Positions 10,234-19,044 of a stretch of DNA of 64,000 bases are shown here, piece by piece (the stretch's first letter is position 1; every line of letters starts with the position of its first letter). The position numbers and the translations under genes were made by a program. The notes below the pieces were generated by a model. That model was not told the DNA's origin, made no database searches, and was given only the letters and a program-made list of their open reading frames with translations. The stretch spans positions 310,001 through 374,000 of the forward strand of contig NZ_CANMHM010000003.1 of the NCBI RefSeq assembly GCF_947497695.1. The letters are read 5' to 3'. The stretch comes from an uncultured Polaribacter sp. (GTDB taxonomy: Bacteria; Bacteroidota; Bacteroidia; Flavobacteriales; Flavobacteriaceae).

Positions 10234-10740
10234 ATGGCAACAACCGATTTATCTTATTACGATAAAACAACAATCCCAAATGCGAAGTCTTTTCGATTTG
10301 GGATTGTTGTTTCTGAATGGAATCCTGAAATTACAGGAAATTTACAAAAAGGGGCAATTGAAACTTTATTAGATTGTGGTGCAACCAAAGACAATATTAT
10401 TTCTTGGGAAGTACCTGGAAGTTTTGAATTGGTTTATGGTTGTAAAAAAATGATAAAATCACAACAAGTGGATGCAATTATTGCCATTGGAAATGTAATA
10501 CAAGGGCAAACAAAACATTTTGATTTTGTTTGTGAAGGGGTTACACAAGGTATTGTAGATTTGAATATAAAATACGATATTCCTGTAATTTTCAGTGTAC
10601 TTACAGATAATACAAAACAACAATCTTTAGAGAGATCTGGTGGAATACATGGTAATAAAGGTATTGAATGTGCTGTTGCTGCTGTAAAAATGGCCGCATT
10701 AAAAAATATTGATACCAAAACAGAAAGTATTGGGTTTTAA
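10234..10740 (+). CDS. ribH: 6,7-dimethyl-8-ribityllumazine synthase
   Basis: 168 residues, standard for RibH, which condenses 5-amino-6-ribitylamino-uracil with dihydroxybutanone phosphate in riboflavin synthesis and forms icosahedral capsids. Recognisable blocks are FGIVVSEWNPEIT (substrate-binding Trp), WEVPGSFELVYG, AIIAIGNVIQGQTKHFDFVC (with the catalytic His region) and PVIFSVLTDNTKQQSLERSGG. No FMN riboswitch is seen upstream; the spacer to the TPR gene is only about 80 nt of low-complexity repeat. The coding sequence contains a very strong hairpin at 10265-10312, just after the start. Other rib genes are not in the window. Confidence 0.96.
   Translation: MATTDLSYYDKTTIPNAKSFRFGIVVSEWNPEITGNLQKGAIETLLDCGATKDNIISWEVPGSFELVYGCKKMIKSQQVDAIIAIGNVIQGQTKHFDFVCEGVTQGIVDLNIKYDIPVIFSVLTDNTKQQSLERSGGIHGNKGIECAVAAVKMAALKNIDTKTESIGF
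10265..10312 (+). repeat. 17-bp perfect inverted repeat inside the start of ribH
   Basis: AAACAACAATCCCAAAT (10265-10281) and its exact reverse complement (10296-10312) are separated by 14 nt, within which CGAA (10283-10286) and TTCG (10292-10295) also pair. The structure begins 31 nt into the ribH coding sequence. Confidence 0.9.
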
Positions 10741-10765
10741 ATAAACACAAAAGTGCAAAAAAAAT

Positions 10766-10843
10766 ACGCAAAGTTCGCAAAGATTAATACATCCGTTTTT
10801 TTTACTTTGCGAACTTTTCTAAAAAACTTTGCCTCTTTGCGTT
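10766..10843. repeat. Nested inverted repeat of the CGCAAAG type
   Basis: AAGTTCGCAAAG (10771-10782) pairs exactly with CTTTGCGAACTT (10805-10816), enclosed by ACGCAAAG and CTTTGCGT. It lies after ribH and before the mutL-operon promoter. A related CGCAAAG motif occurs near 49769. Confidence 0.75.
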
Positions 10844-10887
10844 TAACTTAAAATCAATGGTTTTAAGAATAGTTTTAACATCTTTTT

Positions 10888-10918
10888 TTGAAGAATCCCT
10901 TTTAATTCTGTAAATTTG
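10888..10918 (+). promoter_or_regulatory. Promoter of the mutL operon
   Basis: TTG (10888-10890) and TAAATTTG (10911-10918) are separated by 20 nt, matching the Bacteroidetes -33/-7 consensus. It precedes the ATG at 10987 by about 70 nt. Confidence 0.7.
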
Positions 10919-10986
10919 AAATGCTAATACAATTGGCGTAATACTTGGTTTCTTTTACAAATTATAAACCAATTATTTTTAAAACT

Positions 10987-11262
10987 ATGGGATTTTTAAA
11001 ACGTACACATAATAAATTCGATTATCAACCTCGTTATTATAAAGGGGAAGGAAACCCTTTTAAAATTGAGCATAAATTAGACAAATTTAGAACCACTGCA
11101 GGTAAAAATAAAGGCATTAAAGGCAAGCTTAGTGATGCAATTCATGATTTAAAAAACCCTGATAAAAGCGTTAATAAAACACTTTTAATTATCATTTCTA
11201 TTTTAGTATTTGTCTTTTTGTACATCATAGATTTTGATCTTTCTATTTTCAAAAGAAATTAA
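10987..11262 (+). CDS. Small conserved membrane protein
   Basis: 91 residues from the ATG at 10987 (MGFLKRTHNKFDYQPRYYKG); an in-frame TTG at 10945 would add 14 residues but is less likely. The N-terminal 60 residues are basic and the C-terminus has one membrane helix (TLLIIISILVFVFLYIIDF). Similar small proteins sit between ribH and mutL in other Flavobacteria and are sometimes mislabelled as riboflavin synthase subunits, but nothing in the sequence supports an enzymatic role. Its stop codon overlaps the mutL start (TAATG), indicating translational coupling. Function unknown. Confidence 0.8.
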   Translation: MGFLKRTHNKFDYQPRYYKGEGNPFKIEHKLDKFRTTAGKNKGIKGKLSDAIHDLKNPDKSVNKTLLIIISILVFVFLYIIDFDLSIFKRN

Positions 11263-13076
11263 TGTCAGATATTATTCAACTTTTACCAGATCATGTTGCC
11301 AACCAAATTGCTGCAGGAGAAGTCGTTCAACGTCCTGCTTCTGTGGTTAAAGAATTATTAGAAAATGCAATTGATGCTGGAGCAACCAACATAAAACTGT
11401 TACTAAAAGATGCTGGTAAAACCTTAGTTCAAGTAATTGACAATGGTAAAGGAATGAGTGGTACAGATGCAAGAATGTGTTTTGAGCGTCATGCAACATC
11501 AAAAATTCAAAAAGCAGAAGATTTATTTAACCTTTCTACAAAAGGATTTAGAGGTGAAGCTTTAGCATCTATTGCAGCCATTGCTCATGTTGAATTAAAA
11601 ACTAAACAAGAAAACGAAGAATTAGGTACTTCTATTAAAATTGAAGGAAGCAAAATTGTTTCTCAAGATTTTATTTCTACTACTAAAGGAACCAGTATTG
11701 CTGTTAAAAACTTGTTTTACAACATACCTGCAAGAAGAAACTTTTTAAAATCTGAAACAGTAGAAACACGTCATATTATTGATGAATTTCAAAGAGTTGC
11801 ATTAGCACACCCAACAATTGCTTTTTTGTTACATCATAATAACAATGAAGTATATCATTTAAAAAGTAGTAATTTAAGAAAACGAATTGTAAGTGTTTTT
11901 GGTGCTAAAATGAATGAAAAATTAGTGCCAATTGATGAAACAACCGACATTTTAACTATTGAAGGCTTTGTTGCTAAACCTGAATATTCTAAAAGAAAAC
12001 GAGGAGAGCAATTCTTTTTTGTAAACGATCGTTTTATCAAAAGTTCGTATCTAAACCATGCAGTTGTAAATGCTTTTGATGGTTTGCTAGAGCAAGGAGC
12101 ACATCCCTCCTATTTTTTATATTTAAAAGTGCCTGCAAACACCATTGATATTAACATTCATCCCACAAAAACAGAAATAAAGTTTGATAATGAAAAGGCT
12201 TTGTATGCAATGCTTAGAGCCACTGTAAAACACAGTTTAGGGCAATATAATGTTGCTCCTCTTTTAGATTTTAATAGAGATGCCAACTTAGATACACCTT
12301 ATCACTTAAATTCTAATACAAAATCTACTCAAGTACCAAAAATTTCTGTAGACCATAACTATAATCCTTTTAAAGAAGAAAATACAAGAACATCAAACGT
12401 AAGTTTTACACCACAAAAAAGCACTGAAAGTTGGGAGTCTTTATACACTTCTACAGCTGTTACTGATGCAGAAAAACAATCTGAATTATTTGACAATCAG
12501 CAAGAAGTAAAAACACAAAAAACATTTCAAATTCAGCGTAAATATATATTGAGTTCTATAAAATCTGGTGCTGTGTTAATTCATCAATCTTTAGCACATC
12601 AGCGTATTTTATATGAAGAATTTTTAGAAAGTATTACTGTAAAAGAAGCCAATAGTCAGCAATTATTATTTCCTGTAAAAATTTCTTTTTCATCTTCAGA
12701 AATAGAAATAATTTATACCATAAAAACAGAATTAGAAAACGCTGGTTTTTCTTTTGATGAATTTACCAAAGATAGTGTTACTATAAAAGGGATTCCTACT
12801 TCTGTTACAGAAAGCAAAATAACAATAATTTTAGAAGAATTGTTAAGCGATATTGATTTAGAAGTACCAGATGCAAGTTTTAGTCATTTTGATGTAATGG
12901 CAAAATCGTTTGCCAAAACATTGTCTATAAAAACAGGTACACAACTTTCTGAAAGAGAACAAGAAGCTTTGGTAAACGACTTATTTTCTTGTAAAGAACC
13001 TTCAATTTCTCCTTTTGGAAAACCCACTTTTAAAACATTAACATTAAACGAAATAGATAATCTATTTAATAGCTAA
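11262..13076 (+). CDS. mutL: DNA mismatch repair protein MutL, endonuclease motif degenerate
   Basis: 604 residues. The N-terminal GHKL ATPase is intact: VKELLENAIDAGATNI, DNGKGM, ERHATSKI, GFRGEALASIAA. A low-complexity linker (about residues 340-420) leads to the C-terminal dimerisation domain. There the MutL nuclease motif DQHA(x)2E(x)4E is replaced by HQSLAHQRILYEE, and the later ACxxA and CPHGRP zinc-site motifs read as AKSFAKT and SPFGKP. The metal-binding residues for strand nicking therefore appear to be lost while the fold and ATPase remain. It couples MutS recognition to downstream repair. It overlaps the small membrane protein gene by one base and is followed 2 nt later by a rhomboid gene. 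Confidence 0.96.
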   Translation: MSDIIQLLPDHVANQIAAGEVVQRPASVVKELLENAIDAGATNIKLLLKDAGKTLVQVIDNGKGMSGTDARMCFERHATSKIQKAEDLFNLSTKGFRGEALASIAAIAHVELKTKQENEELGTSIKIEGSKIVSQDFISTTKGTSIAVKNLFYNIPARRNFLKSETVETRHIIDEFQRVALAHPTIAFLLHHNNNEVYHLKSSNLRKRIVSVFGAKMNEKLVPIDETTDILTIEGFVAKPEYSKRKRGEQFFFVNDRFIKSSYLNHAVVNAFDGLLEQGAHPSYFLYLKVPANTIDINIHPTKTEIKFDNEKALYAMLRATVKHSLGQYNVAPLLDFNRDANLDTPYHLNSNTKSTQVPKISVDHNYNPFKEENTRTSNVSFTPQKSTESWESLYTSTAVTDAEKQSELFDNQQEVKTQKTFQIQRKYILSSIKSGAVLIHQSLAHQRILYEEFLESITVKEANSQQLLFPVKISFSSSEIEIIYTIKTELENAGFSFDEFTKDSVTIKGIPTSVTESKITIILEELLSDIDLEVPDASFSHFDVMAKSFAKTLSIKTGTQLSEREQEALVNDLFSCKEPSISPFGKPTFKTLTLNEIDNLFNS

Positions 13077-13078
13077 AA

Positions 13079-13807
13079 ATGAATAATAAACTTACAGAAG
13101 CTATCAAACATTTAATTATTGTAAATGTAATTTTATTTGTTGCTCCCCAACTTTTAAAATTAGATTTTACCAATATTTTGGCTTTACACTATCCAAAAAA
13201 TGAACATTTTGGTGTTTGGCAATATATTACTCACATGTTTATGCATGGTAGTTTTGGTCATATTTTATTTAATATGTATGGTTTATGGGCTTTTGGTACT
13301 CCTTTAGAGCAAATGTGGGGAAAAAAGAAATTTGTGTTTTTCTATTTTTCTGCAGGTATTGGTGCAGGACTTATTTATACGTTTGCCAACTACTTCCAAT
13401 TTAATGGAATTTATGAACAACTATTAAGTTTTGGACTTACAGGTACTGAAATACAAAATATTTTAAATTCTGGGAGTTATAATGATACAAGAATTGTATT
13501 ATCTAATAAACAAATGATTGAGTTTTATAGCTTATATCATACACCTGCAGTTGGAGCTTCTGGTGCAGTTTATGGCGTTTTAGTTGCTTTTGGTATGTAT
13601 TTTAAAGATGCAAAACTAGCTTTGATCTTTTTTCCTGTGCCAATTGCAGCAAAATATTTTATTCCTGTAATTATTTTAGGAGATTTATTTTTTGGAATGA
13701 CTAAATATTCTATTGGTAATATTGCTCATTTTGCTCACGTTGGAGGAGCTTTAATAGGATTTTTACTGGCTTGGTATTGGAAAAAAAATCAATTTAAAAC
13801 ATATTAA
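13079..13807 (+). CDS. Rhomboid-family intramembrane serine protease (first of a pair)
   Basis: 242 residues with about six membrane helices. The catalytic Ser is in VGASGAVYG, the catalytic His in the last helix in AHFAHVGGALIG, and the conserved HMFMHGSFGHILFNMYGLW block contains the His/Asn of loop 1. Rhomboids cut transmembrane substrates within the inner membrane. An insertion of about 50 residues (TFANYFQFNGIYEQ onwards) separates helices compared with short bacterial rhomboids. It starts 2 nt after mutL and its stop overlaps the next rhomboid gene, so these are co-translated. Confidence 0.93.
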   Translation: MNNKLTEAIKHLIIVNVILFVAPQLLKLDFTNILALHYPKNEHFGVWQYITHMFMHGSFGHILFNMYGLWAFGTPLEQMWGKKKFVFFYFSAGIGAGLIYTFANYFQFNGIYEQLLSFGLTGTEIQNILNSGSYNDTRIVLSNKQMIEFYSLYHTPAVGASGAVYGVLVAFGMYFKDAKLALIFFPVPIAAKYFIPVIILGDLFFGMTKYSIGNIAHFAHVGGALIGFLLAWYWKKNQFKTY

Positions 13808-14661
13808 TGAGCTTTATAGACGACATAAAATCACGCTATAAAAGCGGAAATATTGTAGAAAAACTCATCTACATAAATTTGGCAATATTTATAGTAACTT
13901 TATTTACTTCTGTTTTTCAAGAATTGTATAAAGGAGACGTGAATTTTATTGTAAAATGGTTTTCTTTAGATGATCGTTTTTCAACTTTATTAACAAAACC
14001 TTGGACCATTATTAGCTATGGTTTTTTACATGCAGGTTTTTTACATATTTTATTTAACCTAATAACCTTATATTTTATAGGTAATTTATTTATTGATTAT
14101 TTTACCCAAAAACAATTACTAACTTTTTATGTGTTAGGAACTTTATTTGGTGGTGTTTTTTTTATGTTAAGTCATAATTACTTCCCACTATTTGAAGGAA
14201 ATAATCTTCCTTTAGTTGGCGCTTCTGCAGGAATTTCAGCCATTTTTATTGGTATTACAACATACATCCCTAACTATCAATTAAAAGTACGTTTTATTGG
14301 TTTTGTAAAACTTTGGCATTTTGCAGCAATTTGGATCAGTTTAGATCTTTTAGGTTTATCAGGAGGAAATGCAGGAGGACATTTTGCACATTTAGGGGGA
14401 TCATTGTTTGGCTTTTTGTATGTAAATAAAGCTTCTAATAAAGAAATAAAAATTTGGGATAAAATTTCATCACTTTTTACCATTCAAAAAAAACCTTTAA
14501 AAACGGTTTATAAATCTGCTAAAAAAACAGTAAAAACGAATCAAAAATCGTCTCTAAATCAACAGCAAATAGATGCTATTTTAGATAAAATTAGTAAATC
14601 TGGTTATGATACTTTAACTAAAGCAGAAAAAGATTTTTTGTTTAAACAAGGTAGAAAATAG
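13807..14661 (+). CDS. Rhomboid-family intramembrane serine protease (second of a pair)
   Basis: 284 residues. Ser is in VGASAGISAIF and His in GGHFAHLGGSLFG; the loop-1 block is HAGFLHILFNLITLYFIG. Unlike its neighbour it has a soluble C-terminal tail of about 70 residues, Lys-rich and ending in a helical domain (QQIDAILDKISKSGYDTLTK) that is commonly attached to Bacteroidetes rhomboids. The start overlaps the previous stop (TAATG). The two paralogues share little sequence outside the catalytic motifs, so the duplication is old or they were recruited separately. Substrates are unknown. Confidence 0.93.
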   Translation: MSFIDDIKSRYKSGNIVEKLIYINLAIFIVTLFTSVFQELYKGDVNFIVKWFSLDDRFSTLLTKPWTIISYGFLHAGFLHILFNLITLYFIGNLFIDYFTQKQLLTFYVLGTLFGGVFFMLSHNYFPLFEGNNLPLVGASAGISAIFIGITTYIPNYQLKVRFIGFVKLWHFAAIWISLDLLGLSGGNAGGHFAHLGGSLFGFLYVNKASNKEIKIWDKISSLFTIQKKPLKTVYKSAKKTVKTNQKSSLNQQQIDAILDKISKSGYDTLTKAEKDFLFKQGRK

Positions 14662-14664
14662 AAC

Positions 14665-15666
14665 ATGAAAAAATTATCCCTAATAGACAAACTTTTATAT
14701 TTGATAAATTCAGTGTTGGCAACACTGTTGTTATTATCCTATTTACTTCATTTTATATCTCCATCAACAATTCCTGCTTTTGCTGTTTTAAGCCTTTTTG
14801 TTCCGGTTTTAATCATTATAAATCTGGTTTTTGCAATTTATTGGTTAATTAAACTAAAAAAACAGTTGCTTTTGTCGATATTTGTTTTGGTTATTGGTTG
14901 GTTTTTTTTACCCCCTTTTTATAAATTATCTGGTAATAATTCATCTTTTAATAACGATTTAAAAGTGATGAGTTATAATGTAAAAAGCTTTGACTTATTT
15001 AACAATCAATCGCTCCAAGAAACTGGCTCAGAATTTATCACTAGTAAAGATACAGATGTTCTGGTATTACAAGAATATTATAAATCTGAAAAAGTTAAGT
15101 TCCAACATCCGTACAAATACATAAAAGGACGCCATAAAAAAAGCAAGTTTGGAATGGCTATTTTTTCTAAATATAAAATTATCAATGCTGGCTCTTTAGA
15201 TTTAAAAAGTAAAGGAAATAATATTATTTATGCTGATATTTTAAAAGAAAAAGATACCATTAGAATTTACAATATTCATTTAGAGTCTTTAAGATTAAAG
15301 ACCGATGAAGAAAATTTTGGACAACAAAATTCTGAGAAATTACTTGAAAGAGTTCGCAACTCGTTTAAAATACAAGCAACGCAAACTGAACAATTTTTAA
15401 ATCACGAAAAAAAATGGAAAGGAAAAAAAATAATTTGTGGTGATTTTAATAACACAAGTTACTCTTGGGTATACAATCAAATTGCCAAAAACAAAAAAGA
15501 TGCACATATAGAAACTGGTAAAGGTTTTGGTAAAACATTTGATTATTGGTTTCCTATGAGAATCGATTTTATTTTAACAGATGAAAATGCTATTATTAAT
15601 AAATTTTCTTCTTTTTCAGAAAAATATTCAGACCACTTCCCTATCCAAGCAAAAATAAACTGGTAA
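14665..15666 (+). CDS. Membrane-anchored endonuclease/exonuclease/phosphatase family protein
   Basis: 333 residues. Three membrane helices occupy about residues 10-90, followed by a complete EEP-fold domain: LKVMSYNVKSF, DVLVLQEYY (catalytic Glu), IYNIHLES, KIICGDFNNT (GDFN motif), RIDFILTD and SDHFPIQAKI (SDHxP motif). The family cleaves phosphodiesters in nucleic acids, phospholipids or inositol phosphates; the helices suggest the active domain faces the periplasm and a lipid substrate is possible, but this is inference. It follows the rhomboid gene by 3 nt and closes the operon. Confidence 0.88.
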   Translation: MKKLSLIDKLLYLINSVLATLLLLSYLLHFISPSTIPAFAVLSLFVPVLIIINLVFAIYWLIKLKKQLLLSIFVLVIGWFFLPPFYKLSGNNSSFNNDLKVMSYNVKSFDLFNNQSLQETGSEFITSKDTDVLVLQEYYKSEKVKFQHPYKYIKGRHKKSKFGMAIFSKYKIINAGSLDLKSKGNNIIYADILKEKDTIRIYNIHLESLRLKTDEENFGQQNSEKLLERVRNSFKIQATQTEQFLNHEKKWKGKKIICGDFNNTSYSWVYNQIAKNKKDAHIETGKGFGKTFDYWFPMRIDFILTDENAIINKFSSFSEKYSDHFPIQAKINW

Positions 15667-15704
15667 ATTCATTATAATAATATTTACTTTTTACAAATAA
15701 ATTT

Positions 15705-16847
15705 ATGAAACATTTTGAGGTAGCAATTATTGGTAGTGGACCTTCTGGAGCAACCACAGCTTTTTATTTAGGTAAACAAGGTATCTCTACAGTAATCATT
15801 GAAAAAGAAACACTACCACGTTATAAAACTTGTGGTGGTGGTTTTGTAAACAGAGGCAGAAAAAATATGCCTTTTGAAATAAATGAGGTTGTAGAAAGTG
15901 AGTTTTTTGCTGTTGATAGTTATTTTAATAATGGTAAAATACATTACCAATCTAGCAAAGAAAAACCAATCATAACAATGATTATGAGAGATGCTTTTGA
16001 TAATTTAATTGTACAAAAAGCAAAAGAATTTGGTGTAACACTTTTAGAAAACCATACGTTAAAAAGTATTGATTTTTCTGCTGATACTTCCATTTTAAAA
16101 ACCTCTCAAGGAGCTATTTCTGCAAATTTTATAATTGCAGCAGATGGCGTTTTAAGTGCTACTGCAAAAATGGCTGGTTGGACAAAAGAAACCAGAAAAC
16201 TAATACCTGCTTTAGAATATGAAGTTGAAGTTTCTAAAGAAGACTTTAAACGATTATCTACAAAAGTGCGTTTTGATATTGATGCTGTTCCTTATGGTTA
16301 TGCTTGGAGTTTTCCCAAGAAAAATCATTTATCTTTAGGTGTCTTAACTACTAAAAAAGGGAAAATAAACCTCAAAGAATATTATCAAAAATATTTAAAA
16401 ACATTAGGAATTCACAAAATAATAAAAGAGGAAGCTCATGGATTTCAAATACCTATTGCTCCAAGAACAGATGGATTTGTAAAAAAAAATGTTTTTTTAA
16501 TTGGTGATGCTGCAGGTTTTGCAGAACCAATTACAGCAGAAGGAATTTCTAATGCTATTTTAAGTGGAAAATATGTTGCAGAAGCCATTATTGAAAGTAA
16601 TTTAAATTTACAATTAGCAGAAAAATTGTATTTAGAAAAATTACAAATTAAACTATTACCAGAATTACAATCTGGAGTTACTTTATCAAAATTCTTTTAT
16701 CATAACAATCCTGCTAGAAATTATATTTTAAAAAAATACGGACAGCATTTTAGTGATTTAATGGTCGCTATTTTGCATGGAGAAAAACCTTTTCCTACCA
16801 ATGTTGCAGAAAAATTGAAGTCTAAAATTAGAGAGAAACTCTTTTAA
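15705..16847 (+). CDS. FAD-dependent oxidoreductase, geranylgeranyl-reductase family
   Basis: 380 residues. The N-terminus has a Rossmann FAD-binding motif (VAIIGSGPSGATTAFYLG) followed by YKTCGGGFVNRG, the typical Cys-containing segment of the geranylgeranyl reductase family. GDAAGFAEPITAEGISNAI near residue 275 is the second FAD contact. Members reduce isoprenoid double bonds of lipids or quinones; others act on related substrates, so the precise reaction is open. The upstream spacer of 38 nt suggests it may be read with the EEP gene, but it is also followed by 150 nt with no gene. Confidence 0.85.
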   Translation: MKHFEVAIIGSGPSGATTAFYLGKQGISTVIIEKETLPRYKTCGGGFVNRGRKNMPFEINEVVESEFFAVDSYFNNGKIHYQSSKEKPIITMIMRDAFDNLIVQKAKEFGVTLLENHTLKSIDFSADTSILKTSQGAISANFIIAADGVLSATAKMAGWTKETRKLIPALEYEVEVSKEDFKRLSTKVRFDIDAVPYGYAWSFPKKNHLSLGVLTTKKGKINLKEYYQKYLKTLGIHKIIKEEAHGFQIPIAPRTDGFVKKNVFLIGDAAGFAEPITAEGISNAILSGKYVAEAIIESNLNLQLAEKLYLEKLQIKLLPELQSGVTLSKFFYHNNPARNYILKKYGQHFSDLMVAILHGEKPFPTNVAEKLKSKIREKLF

Positions 16848-16969
16848 TTGATAATCAAACTTTTAAGACTCATTTTTACCCCAATTCTAATTCTTTAAAT
16901 ACTTATAAGTCTTTTAAAATAAGTGTATAACAATTCTTGTTTCAGTTTTATAAATCATCAATAAAATTG

Positions 16970-16977
16970 TAAATTTG
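16970..16977 (+). promoter_or_regulatory. Candidate -7 promoter box of mtaB
   Basis: TAAATTTG matches TAnnTTTG, 20 nt before the ATG at 16998. No well-placed TTG is seen. Confidence 0.5.
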
Positions 16978-16997
16978 CATGCCTTAATTGGATACAA

Positions 16998-18332
16998 ATG
17001 AATGCAGACAAAAAAGTTGCTTTTTATACTTTAGGATGTAAACTGAATTTCTCAGAAACATCAACCATTGCTCGTAATTTTGTGAGTGAAGGTTTTGATC
17101 GTGTAGATTTTGACCAAAAAGCAGACGTGTATGTAATTAACACCTGTTCTGTTACAGATAATGCAGACAAACGCTTTAAAACCATTGTAAAAAATGCTTT
17201 AAAGAAAAATGAAGATGCTTTTTTAATTGCTATTGGATGTTATGCACAGTTAAAACCAGAAGAATTAGCTGCTGTAAATGGTGTAGATTTAGTTTTAGGA
17301 GCAACAGAAAAATTTAACGTTACCAGTTATATTAACGATTTAACCAAAAATGATATCGGAGAAGTTCATTCTTGTGAAATTTCTGATGCAGATTTTTATA
17401 TTGGATCTTATTCTATTGGAGATAGAACACGTGCCTTTTTAAAAGTACAAGATGGTTGTGATTATAAGTGTACTTATTGCACAATCCCTCTAGCTCGTGG
17501 TATTTCTAGGAGTGATACTTTAGAAAATGTAATTGCGAATGCCAAAGAAATATCAAGTAAAGGAATCAAAGAAATTGTTTTAACAGGTGTTAATATTGGT
17601 GATTATGGTAAAGGTGAGTTTGGCAATAAAAAACACGAACACACGTTTTTAGAATTAGTAGAGGAGTTAGATAAAGTAGAAGGAATTCATCGTTTACGAA
17701 TTTCATCTATAGAACCTAATTTATTAAAAGATGAAACTATAGATTTTGTATCAAAATCTGCCTCTTTTGTACCTCATTTTCATATTCCTTTACAATCTGG
17801 TAGTGATGATTTATTAAAGAAAATGAAACGTAGATATTTAACAAATACCTACACAAATAGAGTTAAAAAAATTAAACAGGTAATGCCCAATGCATGTATT
17901 GGGGTAGATGTTATTGTTGGGTTTCCTGGTGAAACAGAGGAGCTTTTTTTAAAAACCTACAATTACTTAAATGAAATGGATATTTCTTATTTGCATGTAT
18001 TTACCTATTCTGAAAGACCAAATACAGAAGCCATTAAGTTAGATGGAATTGTACCGAAAAAAGTACGTGCAAAACGAAGTAAAATGTTACGAGGTTTATC
18101 AGCTAAAAAAAGACGTTCTTTTTACGAAAGTCAGTTAGGAAACACGTTAACTGTTTTGTTTGAAAACGAAAATAAAGAAGGCTTTATAAATGGTTTTACT
18201 GAAAATTATGTAAAAGTAAAAACGCCATGGAACCCTAATTTAATAAATACTTTACACAAAATTACTCTTAGCAACATTGATGAAGATGGCTTGGTAAGAT
18301 TTACGTTTGTAAAAGAACAAATAACACAATAA
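16998..18332 (+). CDS. mtaB: tRNA ms2t6A37 methylthiotransferase MtaB
   Basis: 444 residues. It has the three domains of the methylthiotransferase family: an N-terminal UPF0004 domain with cluster-binding cysteines (TLGCKLNFSE, NTCSVTDNADKR, IGCYAQ), a radical SAM domain with the CxxxCxxC motif (DGCDYKCTYCTIPLARG), and a C-terminal TRAM RNA-binding domain from about residue 370. The CK rather than CQMN context in the first motif places it with MtaB (YqeV) and not MiaB or RimO. It adds a methylthio group to threonylcarbamoyl-adenosine 37 of ANN-decoding tRNAs, using two 4Fe-4S clusters and SAM. Confidence 0.93.
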   Translation: MNADKKVAFYTLGCKLNFSETSTIARNFVSEGFDRVDFDQKADVYVINTCSVTDNADKRFKTIVKNALKKNEDAFLIAIGCYAQLKPEELAAVNGVDLVLGATEKFNVTSYINDLTKNDIGEVHSCEISDADFYIGSYSIGDRTRAFLKVQDGCDYKCTYCTIPLARGISRSDTLENVIANAKEISSKGIKEIVLTGVNIGDYGKGEFGNKKHEHTFLELVEELDKVEGIHRLRISSIEPNLLKDETIDFVSKSASFVPHFHIPLQSGSDDLLKKMKRRYLTNTYTNRVKKIKQVMPNACIGVDVIVGFPGETEELFLKTYNYLNEMDISYLHVFTYSERPNTEAIKLDGIVPKKVRAKRSKMLRGLSAKKRRSFYESQLGNTLTVLFENENKEGFINGFTENYVKVKTPWNPNLINTLHKITLSNIDEDGLVRFTFVKEQITQ

Positions 18333-18342
18333 AAAAATCCCT

Positions 18343-19041
18343 ATGAAACAACTTTTAACTGTATGTTTTTTAATGGCTTTAAGCTGTAATCAACTAAAAG
18401 AAGTAATAAAAAAAGAAGAGGTTACAATACCAGAAGAAAGTTTAATTGTAGTTTTAAAAAGTTCTGTTAATGTTACTGATGCAAAGGCCTTAATAGAAAA
18501 TAGTAGCTTAATTTGGTCAGGATTAGTGATTGATAATTCTTCTATAAAAGCAGCGGTTATTAATGTACCTGAAGAAAAAAAAGACTTTTGGATACATCGA
18601 TTAAAAGCATCAAATATTTTTTCTTCTGTAGCTATTAAAACACATAAAAGTATTGCATATATTAAGCAACTATCGGAGGATACGTTTGTACAAGTTAGTA
18701 AAACATCTTGTTTTGGAGATTGTCCTGTGTATGATGTAACTTTATTAAAAAACAGAACAGTACTTTTTAATGGCATTAAAAATGTGTTGATGCATGGTAA
18801 GCATGAATTTGAAATTTCTGCCAGTAAAATGAAAAGAGTAGAAGAAATGTTTAAAAAAACATCATTTACCAATTATAATGATAGTTATGTTGATAAATCT
18901 TTGATAGATTTTCCTAATACTTTTATAACACACAAAAACAAACAAATAGAAATTAAACTTTGGAAAAAAGTACCCTTAGAACTTGCTTTAGCTTTTGAAA
19001 CTTTTGAAGAAATTTTATTTGAACAAAAATTGATTGAATAA
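18343..19041 (+). CDS. Lipoprotein with a DUF6438-like domain
   Basis: 232 residues. A short hydrophobic N-terminus ends at ALSC, which could be a lipid-modified Cys. The C-terminal half has the pattern VQVSKTSCFGDCPVYDVTLLKN, in which a CxxxCP motif followed by a short beta-strand and FNGIKNVLMHGKHEFEIS is typical of DUF6438. The N-terminal half (about 100 residues) has no recognised domain. The gene follows mtaB by 10 nt and precedes a hydrolase by 3 nt, so the three are probably co-transcribed. Function unknown. Confidence 0.75.
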   Translation: MKQLLTVCFLMALSCNQLKEVIKKEEVTIPEESLIVVLKSSVNVTDAKALIENSSLIWSGLVIDNSSIKAAVINVPEEKKDFWIHRLKASNIFSSVAIKTHKSIAYIKQLSEDTFVQVSKTSCFGDCPVYDVTLLKNRTVLFNGIKNVLMHGKHEFEISASKMKRVEEMFKKTSFTNYNDSYVDKSLIDFPNTFITHKNKQIEIKLWKKVPLELALAFETFEEILFEQKLIE

Positions 19042-19044
19042 TAA

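Noticed and set aside
18390..18872. 160-residue minus-strand frame
   Set aside because: Lies fully inside the lipoprotein gene on the other strand; composition is that of an antisense shadow.
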